A stretch of 64,000 bases of DNA from Archivesica marissinica. Taxonomy: Eukaryota > Mollusca > Bivalvia > Venerida > Vesicomyidae. Of the stretch, positions 26,401 to 33,800 are shown piece by piece. Within the stretch, counting starts at the first letter, position 1. Every line of letters starts with the position of its first letter. Under the pieces are notes generated by a model. The model worked only from the letters and a program-made list of their open reading frames with translations. It ran no database searches and was not told the origin of the DNA. Made by a program: the position numbers and the translations under genes. The stretch spans positions 70,956,749 through 71,020,748 of the forward strand of contig CM026387.1 of the NCBI GenBank assembly GCA_014843695.1, in the 5' to 3' direction.

Positions 26401-26831
26401 TGGGGTGCGGTGGATTGTGGGAGACGAGGGGTGAAAGTCGGGAGAAGTGGGGTGGGAAATGAGGATACTCTAGTCTCCCGCTTAATGTGTGTTGTGGCCG
26501 CAATTGGAAGGTGCTCAACAAATAACAATGTATATATCAACACAATTAATGAGAAAGCATTGAACACCACGGTTAATTTAATCAAATTAGTAATATTCAC
26601 AATTCAAGATTTTAATGTTAATGAAAATATGTGACGTTATAGTTGACTGTAGGTTACTCTTAGCTTAATACTGATACTCATTTCTTCCAGGAACGCTTGA
26701 AGTGCACATCTATTGGATTCTGGAAGTCGTTGGTAATGGACGCTTGGTGTGAACTCAACTGCAACTATGGTAACTACTCTAACTGCCCAACAGACATAAC
26801 ACTGGGAGCATACTGCGAATGTGACCCTTAA
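5428..26831 (+). CDS. Nine-exon gene: secreted EMI-domain, beta-rich, tandem Cys-module protein (439 aa)
   Basis: Model: 5428-5486, 7901-8014, 9188-9258, 11592-11840, 13755-13961, 14436-14597, 15697-15819, 25172-25365, 26691-26831. Each intron begins GT and ends AG, every junction phase matches (2, 2, 1, 1, 1, 1, 1, 0), and the sum is 1,320 nt ending in TAA. Layout by residue: signal peptide 1-19; EMI-type domain 24-81; Cys-rich and beta-rich region 82-328 (the 234-328 part resembles a cadherin repeat, low certainty); Thr-rich linker about 330-346; two Cys modules 354-393 and 398-437. No membrane segment other than the signal peptide is visible, so the product is probably secreted, perhaps extracellular matrix; that role is inference. 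EMI domains are protein-interaction domains of extracellular proteins. The gene contains many transposons in its introns and a minisatellite at the exon 4 donor. Transcript data are not available, so further exons are possible, especially in the 9.3-kb intron 7. Confidence 0.78.
5745..6043 (+). mobile_element. tRNA-derived SINE, family B
   Basis: Head CAGACGGATCTGTGGTCCAG (A box) and GTTCGATCCCCC (B box), body AGTCTTTCAGATG...GAGGTCTCGTGTCGGTGC, tail GGCAACCGGTAGCGACGATA then an A-rich ACAC end. It lies in intron 1 of the EMI gene, as do the next two copies. Confidence 0.85.
6113..6351 (-). mobile_element. SINE family B, head-truncated copy
   Basis: Reverse complement of the family B body and tail. 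It stops at GTCAGACG, just where the tRNA-like head should begin, so it is 5'-truncated. It faces the copies at 5745 and 6435, making inverted pairs. A GT run at 6117-6131 corresponds to the tail. Confidence 0.82.
6435..6727 (+). mobile_element. SINE family B, best-preserved head
   Basis: The head folds as a tRNA: TAGCCCAGTGG A box, an anticodon arm CTGGA-CTGGTAA-TCCAG that would place GGT (Thr) as anticodon, and GGTTCGATCCC B box. The family therefore probably arose from tRNA-Thr. Body and tail are as in the other copies. Confidence 0.88.
7031..7252 (-). mobile_element. SINE family G sharing its 3' end with a LINE
   Basis: Minus-strand head GTCCGTGGTCCAACTGTAGA and a B-box-like GGGTACGATACTC, then a body with TCATTGAGCAAGGCAC. 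The 3' block ACATGTCTACGTCCCCGC is followed by CATA repeats. That 3' block is shared with the LINE ending at 54654. Confidence 0.82.
7307..7610. repeat. Diverged direct repeat, partner at 8873-9115
   Basis: Shared landmarks in the same order: CTGAATACTC, TTTCCTCTGTTTTTA, CAACATGCTA, and AACAGTAAAAACAAAGGATT. Both copies flank exon 2 of the EMI gene (introns 1 and 2), suggesting an old local duplication or a repeat family of unknown type. Confidence 0.55.
7901..8014 (+). CDS. Exon 2: first half of EMI-type domain
   Basis: Acceptor TACTTTAG ends at 7900, with phase 2 joining exon 1 (AG+A = Arg). It encodes GAVCYQEV...YYEGCGFWGWSRCTKY...TYR. C-Y-x-x-V, G-C-G and W-S-R-C-T-x-Y are the layout of the EMI N-terminal half (Cys residues 24, 42, 50). 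Donor GTTTGA at 8015 is weak in sequence. If it is not used, the frame ends four codons later (stop 8028-8030) and a 62-residue secreted half-EMI peptide would result. Confidence 0.75.
8603..8870 (+). mobile_element. tRNA-derived SINE, family D
   Basis: Head CTCCGTGGCCTAGTAGTTAA (A box) and ATGGTTCGAATCTC (B box). Body with GCATTCGGGAAGTACTGATG and tail GGGTGACATTATAATAAACA. A 3' fragment of the family is at 24061. It lies in intron 2. Confidence 0.75.
9188..9258 (+). CDS. Exon 3: second half of EMI-type domain
   Basis: Acceptor TTTTGCTACAG ends at 9187 and donor GTATAT begins at 9259. It encodes IVKETVPKCC-x10-CPG; the paired KCC and the final CPG are what is expected after TTYR in EMI domains (usually CCPGY...C). 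Phase 2 in, phase 1 out. Joining it to exon 2 gives a continuous EMI-like domain of about 58 residues, which is the main reason for believing both. Confidence 0.72.
9259..10048. other. Intron 3, left part: nothing recognised
   Basis: AT-rich, with no RNA gene, no exon with usable splice sites and no repeat matching the other families in the window. Confidence 0.4.
10049..10858. repeat. Foldback: 28-bp inverted repeat with two tRNA-like boxes inside
   Basis: ATTGTACGTACG...TTACTTGAGACAT at 10049-10076 is matched with one mismatch in reverse complement at 10831-10858. Inside are a plus-strand tRNA-like segment (10159-10231; TGGCGCAGCGG and GGGTTCGATCCCC) and a minus-strand B box (GGGTTCGAATCC near 10700). 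It could be a non-autonomous transposon or two opposed SINE heads; undecided. Confidence 0.45.
11262..11482. mobile_element. SINE family A tails as an inverted pair
   Basis: A minus-strand family A tail (11262-11341) abuts a plus-strand family A body and tail (11342-11482). The tail arms of about 75 bp are reverse complements and could fold into a hairpin. Neither copy has its tRNA head. Confidence 0.75.
11592..11840 (+). CDS. Exon 4: Cys-rich segment ending at a duplicated splice donor
   Basis: Acceptor CATTTGACAG ends at 11591 and donor GTAAGC begins at 11841; phase 1 at both sides. It encodes 83 residues including RPITSSLTFNEND, a run CNCNRKRRDAV...CTCSKTVPCTVC with seven Cys in about 45 residues, and TSGIAEVRN at the end. 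The dibasic/tetrabasic NRKRRD could be a furin-type cleavage site (inference). The last 34 bases are the first unit of a 19-copy array, see the repeat entry. Unspliced read-through stops after KHIH. Confidence 0.75.
11807..12966. repeat. 61-bp minisatellite, 19 copies, duplicating the exon 4 splice donor
   Basis: The first unit (11807-11867) consists of the last 34 bases of exon 4 plus the first 27 of the intron. Each later unit repeats GAAGTTCGCAATG followed by a donor: GTAAGC in the first three and the last, GTATGT or GTATGC in most of the middle, GTAACC in the second-last. Use of any donor after the first would add KHIH and a TGA, so only the first gives the full protein. Changes shared between neighbouring middle units (GAACGG, ATAGATG) show spread by local unit duplication. 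Confidence 0.92.
13441..13674 (-). mobile_element. tRNA-derived SINE, family C, 13-bp target duplication
   Basis: Minus-strand head TCCGATTAGCGCAGTGCTTA (A box) and TGGTTCGATCCTCG (B box). Body with GAGAAAACC...CCGGTTTCCTCC and a tail AACTTGCTTTGCAATCG. ACCATTAACTTAA flanks it at 13428-13440 and 13675-13687. It is in intron 4, just upstream of exon 5. Confidence 0.87.
13755..13961 (+). CDS. Exon 5: Cys-rich then beta-rich segment
   Basis: Acceptor ATCTTCCCAACAG and donor GTATAG; phase 1 at both sides, 69 codons, so it is symmetric. It encodes VQIYRKECSDPTCRVC...PGCLDYNVNYHIKV followed by FTFALNVTEAE, with one N-glycosylation sequon (NVT). The Y-x-I-x-V...F-T-F-x-L-N-V pattern looks like the last strands of a cadherin-type beta sandwich; weak evidence. 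Confidence 0.78.
14321..14389. repeat. 34-bp direct duplication, two copies
   Basis: TATCAGAAGAAGAAGAAGAC begins at 14321 and again at 14355. It lies 47 bp before the exon 6 acceptor. Confidence 0.8.
14436..14597 (+). CDS. Exon 6: cadherin-like first half
   Basis: Acceptor CACCATTTGCAG, donor GTAACT; phase 1 at both sides, 54 codons. It encodes DDDDEPITLDSDVAIGTVVV, a sequon NIT, then GVVTYTLKG and NALFEYD. G-T-V-V, V-T-Y-T-L-x-G and F-E-Y-D correspond in order to conserved positions of cadherin repeats, although the calcium-binding DxD/DxNDN motifs are not seen. Reading on past the donor enters a 51-bp array. Confidence 0.78.
14652..15235. repeat. 51-bp minisatellite, about 10 copies
   Basis: Units start CCACTTCCATTCATGCTTTC at 14668, 14719 and so on to 15177, with one 3-bp deletion. 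They lie in intron 6, starting some 55 bp after the exon 6 donor. Both long ORFs across it are repeat translations. Confidence 0.88.
15250..15490 (-). mobile_element. SINE family A, old copy
   Basis: Same order of tail, body and head as the copy at 5027, but much more diverged (for example GCTCAATTGTGAAAGAAGTT). It lies in intron 6. Confidence 0.72.
15697..15819 (+). CDS. Exon 7: cadherin-like second half
   Basis: Acceptor CATTTTTACAG and donor GTAGGT; phase 1 at both sides. It encodes ETTQEVKVKSDMSEEKSADY, then ALQLCVTLRRGEYCVDFVIV. The D-Y-x-L-x-L...F-V-I-V pattern continues the fold begun in exon 6. A related exon, also phase 1, occurs twice downstream (28637 and 50877). Confidence 0.75.
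15820..16635. other. Start of intron 7: nothing recognised
   Basis: AT-rich sequence, with a repeated phrase AAGATGGCCGCC/AAGATGGCCGCT at about 16443 and 16609. No exon found. Confidence 0.4.
16636..18337 (+). pseudogene. Decayed transposon-associated gene with C-terminal Cys cluster
   Basis: One protein is spread over three frames by frameshifts near 17122, 17462 and 17730, and runs to a TAG at 18335-18337. Recognisable stretches in order: WRVLDGSAVLWVIHWPA, then DTPLPPQKVVLT, SHEEADCIIVQQAV, VSVITDDIDVFILMLHH, HSLSGCDT, FGIGK, LPPTTEAFLENVKRAHLQA, and a CXC-like C-x-C-x5-C cluster (CACESDRPC...CTVFCGC). I know this protein family as a high-copy, uncharacterised one in cnidarian and molluscan genomes, usually read as transposon-derived. 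Its enzymology is not established, though the IT-DD-D residues suggest a metal-binding nuclease-like core (inference). It sits inside intron 7 of the EMI gene, upstream of a LINE. The start is unclear; GTG at 16693 is not a real start. Confidence 0.62.
18412..20408 (+). pseudogene. LINE reverse transcriptase ORF2 with four in-frame stops
   Basis: A single reading frame runs from about 18412 to 20408. It begins in the pre-RT region (NSYFSSISNV, KANGPDGIS) and continues with RT motifs VIPLFKKG, NNYRPISLL, LPNQCGFRPNHSS, MIFCDISKAFDRV and SGVPQWSILGPL. The catalytic FADDTSLV is intact. After this come thumb and C-terminal parts (YMRPQLEYAAVVWYS) and a C-x-C-x8-H-x4-C knuckle. It is broken by TAA 18618, TGA 19329, TAG 19488 and TAA 20055, with no frameshift between them. 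The 5' part (endonuclease) is missing, as usual for 5'-truncated LINE copies. It is related in layout to the fragment at 2-451, and is a CR1/Jockey-like LINE by motif style. Confidence 0.85.
20409..20760 (+). mobile_element. LINE 3' region
   Basis: AT-rich tail of the LINE above, with no ORF, ending near TTGGCAATAAAGTATG. The exact end is not defined. Confidence 0.4.
21074..22315. repeat. 39-bp minisatellite, about 32 copies, open on both strands
   Basis: Unit 39 bp (13 codons), with TTGCACATCCGTTTATTGGA in each. Because 39 is divisible by 3 and the unit lacks stops, it reads as MLHIRLLEYMTAN repeats on plus (415 codons) and as MYSNKRMCNILAV repeats on minus (371). The central units are nearly identical and the edge units are diverged. 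It lies in intron 7 of the EMI gene with no start context or splice signals, so I treat it as non-coding. Confidence 0.9.
22316..24060. repeat. AT-rich intron segment with two small direct duplications
   Basis: An 84-bp period duplication (22831 and 22915, TCAAAGTTGATAGAAC) and a 74-bp one (23675 and 23749, GTTATCTAATATTACACCAT). Otherwise no exon, RNA gene or known repeat. Confidence 0.7.
24061..24225 (+). mobile_element. SINE family D, 3' fragment
   Basis: Matches the body and tail of the copy at 8603 (GCATTCGGGAAGTACTGATG and GGGTGACACTATAATAAACA), without the tRNA head. Confidence 0.72.
24918..24993. repeat. 38-bp direct duplication
   Basis: TCGACGGCACCTAGACCCG at 24918 recurs with changes at 24956 (TCGACGGCATAGAGACCCGG). 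Confidence 0.7.
25172..25365 (+). CDS. Exon 8: Thr-rich linker and first Cys module
   Basis: Acceptor CATACTTGTAG (an alternative AG lies 3 nt further on, same phase) and donor GTAATT at 25366, phase 0. It encodes SVTTITTTTSATTSVTTP, a mucin-like linker likely to be O-glycosylated (inference), then Cys module 1: C-C-x4-W-x5-MD-x-WC-x3-C-x4-CP-x5-C-M-C. The module recurs in exon 9. I have seen this layout at the ends of secreted molluscan proteins but cannot name a curated family. Confidence 0.75.
25409..25714. repeat. Foldback after exon 8, with a nested small hairpin
   Basis: TACTAGAGGACATAGAAAAC (25409 on) is matched in reverse complement ending at 25714, with arms of about 26 bp. Inside, 25487-25561 is itself a near-palindrome (TAGCAATGG...CCATTGCTA with AATATTCG words), looking like a tiny MITE. 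Confidence 0.6.
25817..26057 (+). mobile_element. SINE family C with target duplication
   Basis: Head GTCCGATTAGCGCAGTGGTT, B box CGGGTTCGATCC, body TTTTCTCCGGGTACTCTGG, tail AACTTGCTTCGCAATCG. It is flanked by near-identical ATGCTATATATATGT (from 25803) and ATGCTATATATGTA (from 26058). It lies in intron 8. Confidence 0.85.
26365..26462. other. G-rich tract in intron 8
   Basis: Runs such as GGGAGGGAGGTTGGGTGGGG on the plus strand. Several G-triplets close together could form G-quadruplexes in the transcript of the EMI gene. Confidence 0.55.
26691..26831 (+). CDS. Exon 9: second Cys module and stop
   Basis: Acceptor CTCATTTCTTCCAG, phase 0, ends with TAA at 26829-26831. It encodes ERLKC-x5-W-x4-MDAWC-x3-C-x6-NCP-x8-CECDP, aligning with module 1 at every Cys, both Trp, and the MD and CP pairs. 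The protein ends two residues after the last Cys. No canonical AATAAA was spotted in the next few hundred bases. Confidence 0.78.
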   Translation, partial: ERLKCTSIGFWKSLVMDAWCELNCNYGNYSNCPTDITLGAYCECDP

Positions 26832-27360
26832 TAGAAGAGCGCATCGAACAAGCACAGACTATTGGAGTTTTTCATCATTTTATATAAAAAACATTGCTTA
26901 ATTGTATACAGGTTTTAATCATCATTTGTCTTGTAAACTACCGGTATGTTGGAACCCTGACTAGCTATATCAGTATGCAGAATGTTCCAGTAGCACAACG
27001 TGTTCATGTTTGATGTATCAATGGCGATACCTGCCAATACATAGTTCCCATGGCCTGCGAAAATAGTCAAAAACACTGATAAGATCCTATCTTGGCAGCC
27101 ATTTTGACTGGCAAGTTTTATCAACAGCAGTTTCATGATTTTACTAGTAATTCTTTAATTGCAATAACTTTGTTAATTTTGGTTTTTTAATATAAAATTA
27201 GGTATGATTTTAAAGGTATTGAAAGGCACTTTTTAAATATTAATTTATTTTTTGACAATGATGTATGGATTATAAATTATAAGAACTTAACATGCACCTA
27301 TTTTTGAAAGTCTATTTTCATAGTTGAAATATTAATATACAGGTACATTATTATTTATTA
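26832..27360. other. Downstream of the EMI gene: nothing recognised
   Basis: AT-rich sequence, probably the 3' UTR and flank of the EMI gene. No terminator or polyadenylation signal could be placed with confidence. Confidence 0.4.
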
Positions 27361-28136
27361 CCAAACTGTAGGCGAGAGAGCATCACCACCAAATACAATA
27401 ATATAGTATTGTTAAAACCAAACTGTATGCGAGAGAGCATCACCACCAAATACAATAATATAGTATTGTTAAAACCAAACTGTATGCAGGAGAGCATCAC
27501 CACCAAATACAATAATATAGTATTGTTAAAACCAAACTGTATGCAGGAGAGCATCACCATCAAATACAATAATATAGTATTGTTAAAACCAAACTGTATG
27601 CAGGAGAGCATCACCACCAAATACAATAATATAGTATTGTTAAAACCAAACTGTATGCAGGAGAGCATCACCACCAAATACAATAATATAGCATTGTTAA
27701 AACCAAACTGTATGTGAGAGAGCATCACCACTAATTACAATAATATAGTATTGTTAAAACCAAACTGTATGCGAGAGAGCATCACCACTAATTACAATAA
27801 TATAGTATTGTTAAAACCAAACTGTATGCAGGAGAGCATCACCACTAATTACAATAATATAGTATTGTTAAAACCAAACTGTATGCAGGAGAGCATCACC
27901 ACTAATTACAATAATATAGTATTGTTAAAACCAAACTGTATGCAGGAGAGCATCACCACTAATTACAATAATATAGTATTGTTAAAACCAAACTGTATGC
28001 AGGAGAGCATCACCACTAATTACAATAATATAGTATTGTTAAAACCAAACTGTATGCGAGAGAGCATCACCACCAAATACAATAATATAGTATTGTTAAA
28101 ACCAAACTGTAGGCGAGAGAGCATCACCACCAAATA
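27361..28136. repeat. 57-bp minisatellite, about 14 copies
   Basis: Unit begins CCAAACTGTATGCAGGAGAG. It is open in several frames because 57 is a multiple of three. Two subtypes exist (CACCACCAAATAC outside, CACCACTAATTAC in the middle), showing block amplification. It ends against the duplicated segment at 28139. Confidence 0.9.
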
Positions 28137-28138
28137 CA

Positions 28139-29145
28139 TATCCTTGAATACCGAGTTCCGACGCATCTAAGCGAAGAATCAACAATGACATAACATAAAA
28201 CGAATGAACTCATGTAAATAGTGTATTATCTGTATAAATAGATCCTTTTCTACATATTCAACGCGAGAAATTATGCTTATTACGCTTATTTAGTGTCAAA
28301 ATATCACATCGACTCATGCCGCTATTGGTAATTCCACTGAGTCGAGAAATACCTAAAACGACGCATTGCATTGGTTGACTAATTACGTTATTTAGTTCAT
28401 TCACTCCCCTGTATCTGTTCTGTGCATTACAGGTATATTACGTCATCTCAAACTAGCCTGAAAATTAATTATGCGTCACTAAATTACATAAAAACTGAGT
28501 GTATAACATGCCTTTAATTAATTGTGCTAATAAACAGGAATATTTACCCTGTTTTACCATATGTAAACTATAACTATGAACAATTTGAAAATAATAACAT
28601 TTAACTAGAAATTATGCCTTGCTGTTGTCCTTATAGCACTCCCAGTAGTCCGTACATGCATAAAAACAGTGGCCATAGAAGTTGGTGAATACTGTTTATT
28701 CTTGCGTTTGAGAGCCTGCACAGATATTGGTTGGGCTCTCTATTTTACTATCGCAGAGGGATCACAGCAATAACGTATATAACGCATACACCTTTCCTAA
28801 CAGTGAATCAAGTGCCACGTGACCTACCGATACGCAGAGCTTAGCCGAGCAGACGGACCAATAATTGTAATGTTTGCAGTAGCATGTTGCAAAATATAGG
28901 CTATTTAATGTAATGCACAAAGTTGCATTTGAATTTTGTTGTTAAAACAGACTGCTTTCAATAACATTGCTATAAAAATAACCTTGTAATTTCTCACTTT
29001 CCACATTTTAGTCTAGGAAATCTCGTATCATGTTTACAAACATTGCAGATGAAAATAACGTTACCGGATATTGTAAATATTGAAAACGAGGTCAAAACAT
29101 AATTCGCGTCGTTTCATGTGAGCGTCGTTATAAGGAGTCGGACGA
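28139..29145. repeat. Segmental duplication, copy 1 (partner 50371-51380)
   Basis: From TCCTTGAATACCGAGTTCCG to AGGAGTCGGACGATA the two segments align in the same orientation with scattered substitutions and small indels. The ends show no inverted repeats. Each carries the exon 7-like coding block. Confidence 0.88.
28637..28773 (+). CDS. Exon 7-like exon, possibly terminal or degenerate
   Basis: Acceptor GTTGTCCTTATAG ends at 28636, phase 1 as in exon 7. It encodes ALPVVRTCIKTVAIEVGEYC then LFLRLRACTDIGWALYFTIA and EGSQQ, stop at 28771-28773. It aligns with exon 7 over its length with one gap (Y-x-L...L...F-x-I-x-x-G). Where exon 7 has its donor after F-G, this copy has G-GATCAC in place of G-GT, so reading continues into a stop four codons later. 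It may be the last exon of a separate short paralogue, or a relic. Confidence 0.5.
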
Positions 29146-29924
29146 TATATATATATATTGTTAACATATTATTATACGGTATTGTATTTAAATTCACAAA
29201 ATAGTCTGTATTCAGCCATATTATTACATGTAGTTATAACATCCAATAGTTTCTCATTCTACTTCTAAAACAGGGGTTTTCGGCACTAATCTAATTTAAT
29301 TAATTAAATGGTTAGTCAAATCACAAAACATATATAGCTGCTGCAAGGTAACATTTCTTCCATTAGGCTTAGATGGTAATATTGGAAAGTTTTAAGAAAT
29401 TGCTTAGCAATAATATTGCAGTCATTCTATATTTTATGTGCATCTATGTTTTTGCTTCAGTCACAAAAAGAAGAAACTAAAATTGCCTTTAAATCATTTT
29501 ATTTCATTTTACTATACATGTGTGCTCCCAATTATGTGGTTTTCAAATACATGTACCTTGTTTAAAGTTAGTTGTTGCAAATATATGTCATTTCCGTTAC
29601 TGTAATTCAAAGCTCTAAATTAATCTAATATGAATATTTTTAGAGAGAAAAAGTGCATCTGGTCTATAATACACTACACAAAGTTACATAATTTAGTGGG
29701 GGAAAATGTGATTTCATCTAATTTTAACACAAAATGAAATATGACACGTATAACTTTCCAATTAGTTTGTTTATCATACTGTTTTAGTTGTCTTTAAAGG
29801 GTAATTATCCAAGTCAGTTGCTAACAAATAAACTTAATGTATACTAGGTAAGCTATTTTATCAAATAGATCAAATTCATTGAAACTATATTTGCAGTCAA
29901 TGTTGAGATATAACAAAAGAGGAG
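28774..29924. other. Non-coding flank: nothing recognised
   Basis: AT-rich remainder of the duplicated segment followed by single-copy-looking AT-rich DNA. No exon found. Confidence 0.4.
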
Positions 29925-30390
29925 AAGTAACGGAAATGAAACTATGTTACGGAAATGATAGGTGGTGTTACGGAAATGACACATGGACTAATATAAATAT
30001 ATTTGAAAGTTTGCTTGAACAAGAACAAATACGAAATTTACTCTACATTATCACCATCGTTTCAAAAGAATGCATGTTCGTACCACACCTCAATTTTGAA
30101 AAAGTAAAAAAATAGCAGTAACGGAAGCGAAACTTGAGTCACGGAAATGATAGATAGTGTTACGGAAATGACACATGGTCTACTAAAATAGTTTTAGCAG
30201 TTGATTTGGAAAAGAAATGTGAAAATAACTGTATAATAACAATATAACTTCAAAACAATTACATCATATTACCACACTTCGATTTTTATTTTATAACAAA
30301 AAGTAGCAGTAATGGAAGTGGAATTCTGTAACAGAAATGACCAATGAAATAATATATTAGTTCTGGCAGTTTAATTTAACAAGAAACACT
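29925..30390. repeat. About 190-bp degenerate tandem repeat, 2.5 copies
   Basis: Blocks holding GTTACGGAAATGA...GGAAATGACACATGG followed by AACAAGAAA-like and CATCATATTACCACAC-like phrases recur near 29930, 30120 and 30300 with growing divergence. Confidence 0.55.
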
Positions 30391-30417
30391 GAAAACAACA
30401 TGCTTAATGTCTTTCAA

Positions 30418-30759
30418 TTACTCATGACAATGAACAGCAAGCATGTCAACCACCTTCGCTACACATGTCCACACCTCATCATCGATTGTCATATGTCTGT
30501 TAGTTACGTGTTGTGGTGGTTGTTGAAGAAGTGTTACAACATCAAAGGACTTGTACCACAAAACATCGTCCATCCGCGGCCAAAAGAAACGGGTTTTCCC
30601 TTTGCTATGCATAACCTTGACCTCTATGTCCTCGTCCTCCACAGCAACTATTACTCCAGGGTAGGGTTTCTCCTCATATGATACGACGCAGTACCTGGAC
30701 ACAATACCTTCATTGATGTCATCTACCTTCATAAGCTCCGAGTCACCGGCATTCTGTAT
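30418..30759 (-). CDS. Terminal exon of a minus-strand gene, small beta-barrel-like domain
   Basis: On the minus strand an acceptor CATTTACACAG ends at 30760 and the frame (phase 0) runs 113 codons to TAA at 30418-30420. It encodes IQNAGDSELMKVDDINEG, then SRYCVVSYEEKPYPGVIVAV, EVKVMHSKGKTRFFWPRMDD, VLWY and a C-terminal LLQQPPQHV. The pattern V-V-x-Y-E-x-K-x-Y-P-G followed by W-P-x(2)-D...W-Y recurs at the ends of many uncharacterised, often transposon-derived, invertebrate nuclear proteins. A Tudor/SH3-like fold is a guess. It may be the last exon of the gene with exons at 40079 and 44366, but the phases do not join directly (1 versus 0), so at least one exon would be missing between them. 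Confidence 0.55.
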   Translation of the reverse strand: MQNAGDSELMKVDDINEGIVSRYCVVSYEEKPYPGVIVAVEDEDIEVKVMHSKGKTRFFWPRMDDVLWYKSFDVVTLLQQPPQHVTNRHMTIDDEVWTCVAKVVDMLAVHCHE

Positions 30760-30847
30760 CTGTGTAAATGAAGGCGAATTATTTATGTAATTTAATAACC
30801 TTTATGCCTGTCTGTCTGATTTAATACTTGTTTTGTTTGGAATTTAA

Positions 30848-33800
30848 GTCCACATGATACACAGTATATCCTACATGATACACAGTATACCTACATGATA
30901 CACAGTATATCATACAACAGTATATCCTACATCAGTTATCCTAATGATACACAGTATATCTAAATGATAACGGTATATCCTACATGATACACGGTATATC
31001 CTACATGATACACGGTATATCCTACATGGTATATCCTACATGATACACGGTATATCCTACACAGTATATCCTACATGATACACGGTGTATCCTACATGAT
31101 ACACTGTATATCCTACATGATACACGGTATATCCTACATGATACACGGTGTATCCTACATGATACACAGTATATCCTACATGATACACGGTGTATCCTAC
31201 ATGATACACAGTATATCCTACATGATACACGGTATATCCTACATGATACACGGTATATCCTACATGATACACGGTATATGATACATGATATATCCTACAT
31301 GATACAGGGTATATCCTACATGATACACAGTATATCCTACATGATACACAGTATATCCTACATGATGCACAGTATATCCTACATGATACACAGTCTATCC
31401 TACATGATACACGGTATATCCTACATCAGTAGTGTCATGATACATGGTATATCCTACATGATACACAGTATATCCTACATGATGCACGGTATATCCTACA
31501 TGATACACAGTCTATCCTACACGGTATATCCTACATCAGTAGCGTCATGATACACAGTATATCCTACATGATACACGGTATATCCTACATGATACACGGT
31601 ATATCCTACATGATACACGGTGTATCCTACATGATACATGGTGTATCCTACATGATACACAGTATATCCTACATGATACACAGTATATCCTACATGATAC
31701 ACGGTATATCCTACATGATACACAGTATATCCTACATGATACACGGTATATCCTACATGATACACATTATATCCTACATGATACACGGTATATCCTACAT
31801 GATACAGGGTATATCCTACATGATACACAGTATATCCTACATGATACACGGTATATCCTACATGAGTAGCGTCATGATACACAGTATATCCTACATGATA
31901 CACAGTATATCATACATGATACATGGTATATCCTACATGATACAGGGTATATCCTACATGATACACAGTATATCCTACATGATACACGGTATATCCTACA
32001 TGATACAGGGTTTATCCTACATGATACACGGTATATCCTACATGATACACGGTATATCGTACATGATACACAGTATATCCTACATGATACATGGTATATC
32101 CTACAGGGTATATCCTACATGATACACGGTATATCCTACATGATAAACAGTATATCCTACATGACACACGGTATATCCTACATGATACACAGTATATCCT
32201 ACATGATACACAGTATATCCTACATGATACACAGTATATCCTACATGATACACGGTATATCCTACATGATACACAGTATATCCTACATGATACACAGTAT
32301 ATCCTACATGATACATGGTATATCCTACATGATACACGGTATATCCTACATGACACACGGTATATCCTACATGATACACAGTATATCCTACATGATACAC
32401 GGTATATCCTACATGATACAGGGTATATCCTACATGATACACAGTATATCCTACATGATACACAGTATATCCTACATGATACACGGTATATCCTACATGA
32501 TACACAGTATATCCTACATGATACACGGTATATCCTACATGATACACAGTATATCCTACATGATACAGGGTATATCCTACATGATACACGGTATATCCTA
32601 CATGATACACGGTATATCCTACATGATACACGGTATATCCTACATGATACACGGTATATCCTACATGATACACGGTATATCCTACATGATACACGGTATA
32701 TCCTACATGATACACGGTATATCCTACATGATACACGGTATATCCTACATGATACACGGTATATCCTACATGATACACGGTATATCCTACACGGTATATC
32801 CTACATGATACACGGTATATCCTACAGGGTATATCCTACATGATACAGGGTATATCCTACATGATACACAGTATATCCTACATGATACACAGTATATCCT
32901 ACATGATACACGGTATATCCTACATGATACACAGTATATCCTACATGATACACGGTATATCCTACACATGATACACGGTATATCCTACATGATACACAGT
33001 ATATCCTACATGATACACGGTATATCCTACATGATACACGGTATATCCTACATGATACACAGTATATCCTACATGATACACGGTATATCCTACATGATAC
33101 ATGGTATATCCTACATGATACACGGTATATCCTACATGATACACGGTATATCCTACATGATATACGGTATATCCTACATGATACACGGTATATCCTACAT
33201 GATACAGGGTATATCCTACATGGTATATCCTACATGATACACGATATATCCTACATGATACAGGGTATATCCTACAGGGTATATCCTACATGATACAGGG
33301 TATATCCTACATGATACAGGGTATATCCTACATGATACAGGGTATATCCTACATGATACACGGTATATCCTACAGGGTATATCCTACATGATACATGATA
33401 TATCCTACATGATACACGGTATATCCTACATGATACAGGGTATATCCTACATGATACACGGTATATCCTACATGATACACGGTATATCCTACATGATACA
33501 CGGTATATCCTACATGATACACAGTATATCCTACATGATACACGGTATATCCTACATGATACACGGTATATCCTACATGATACACGGTATATCCTACATG
33601 ATACACGGTATATCCTACATGATACACAGTATATCCTACATGATACATAGTATATCCTACATGATACACGGTATATCCTACAGGGTATATCCTACATGGT
33701 ATATCCTACATGATACACGGTATATCCTACATGATACACGGTATATCCTACATGATACACGGTATATCCTACATGATACAGGGTATATGATACACGGTAT

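Noticed and set aside
26300..26634. Overlapping ORFs in the G-rich tract
   Set aside because: Low-complexity translations of a G/C-skewed stretch in intron 8.
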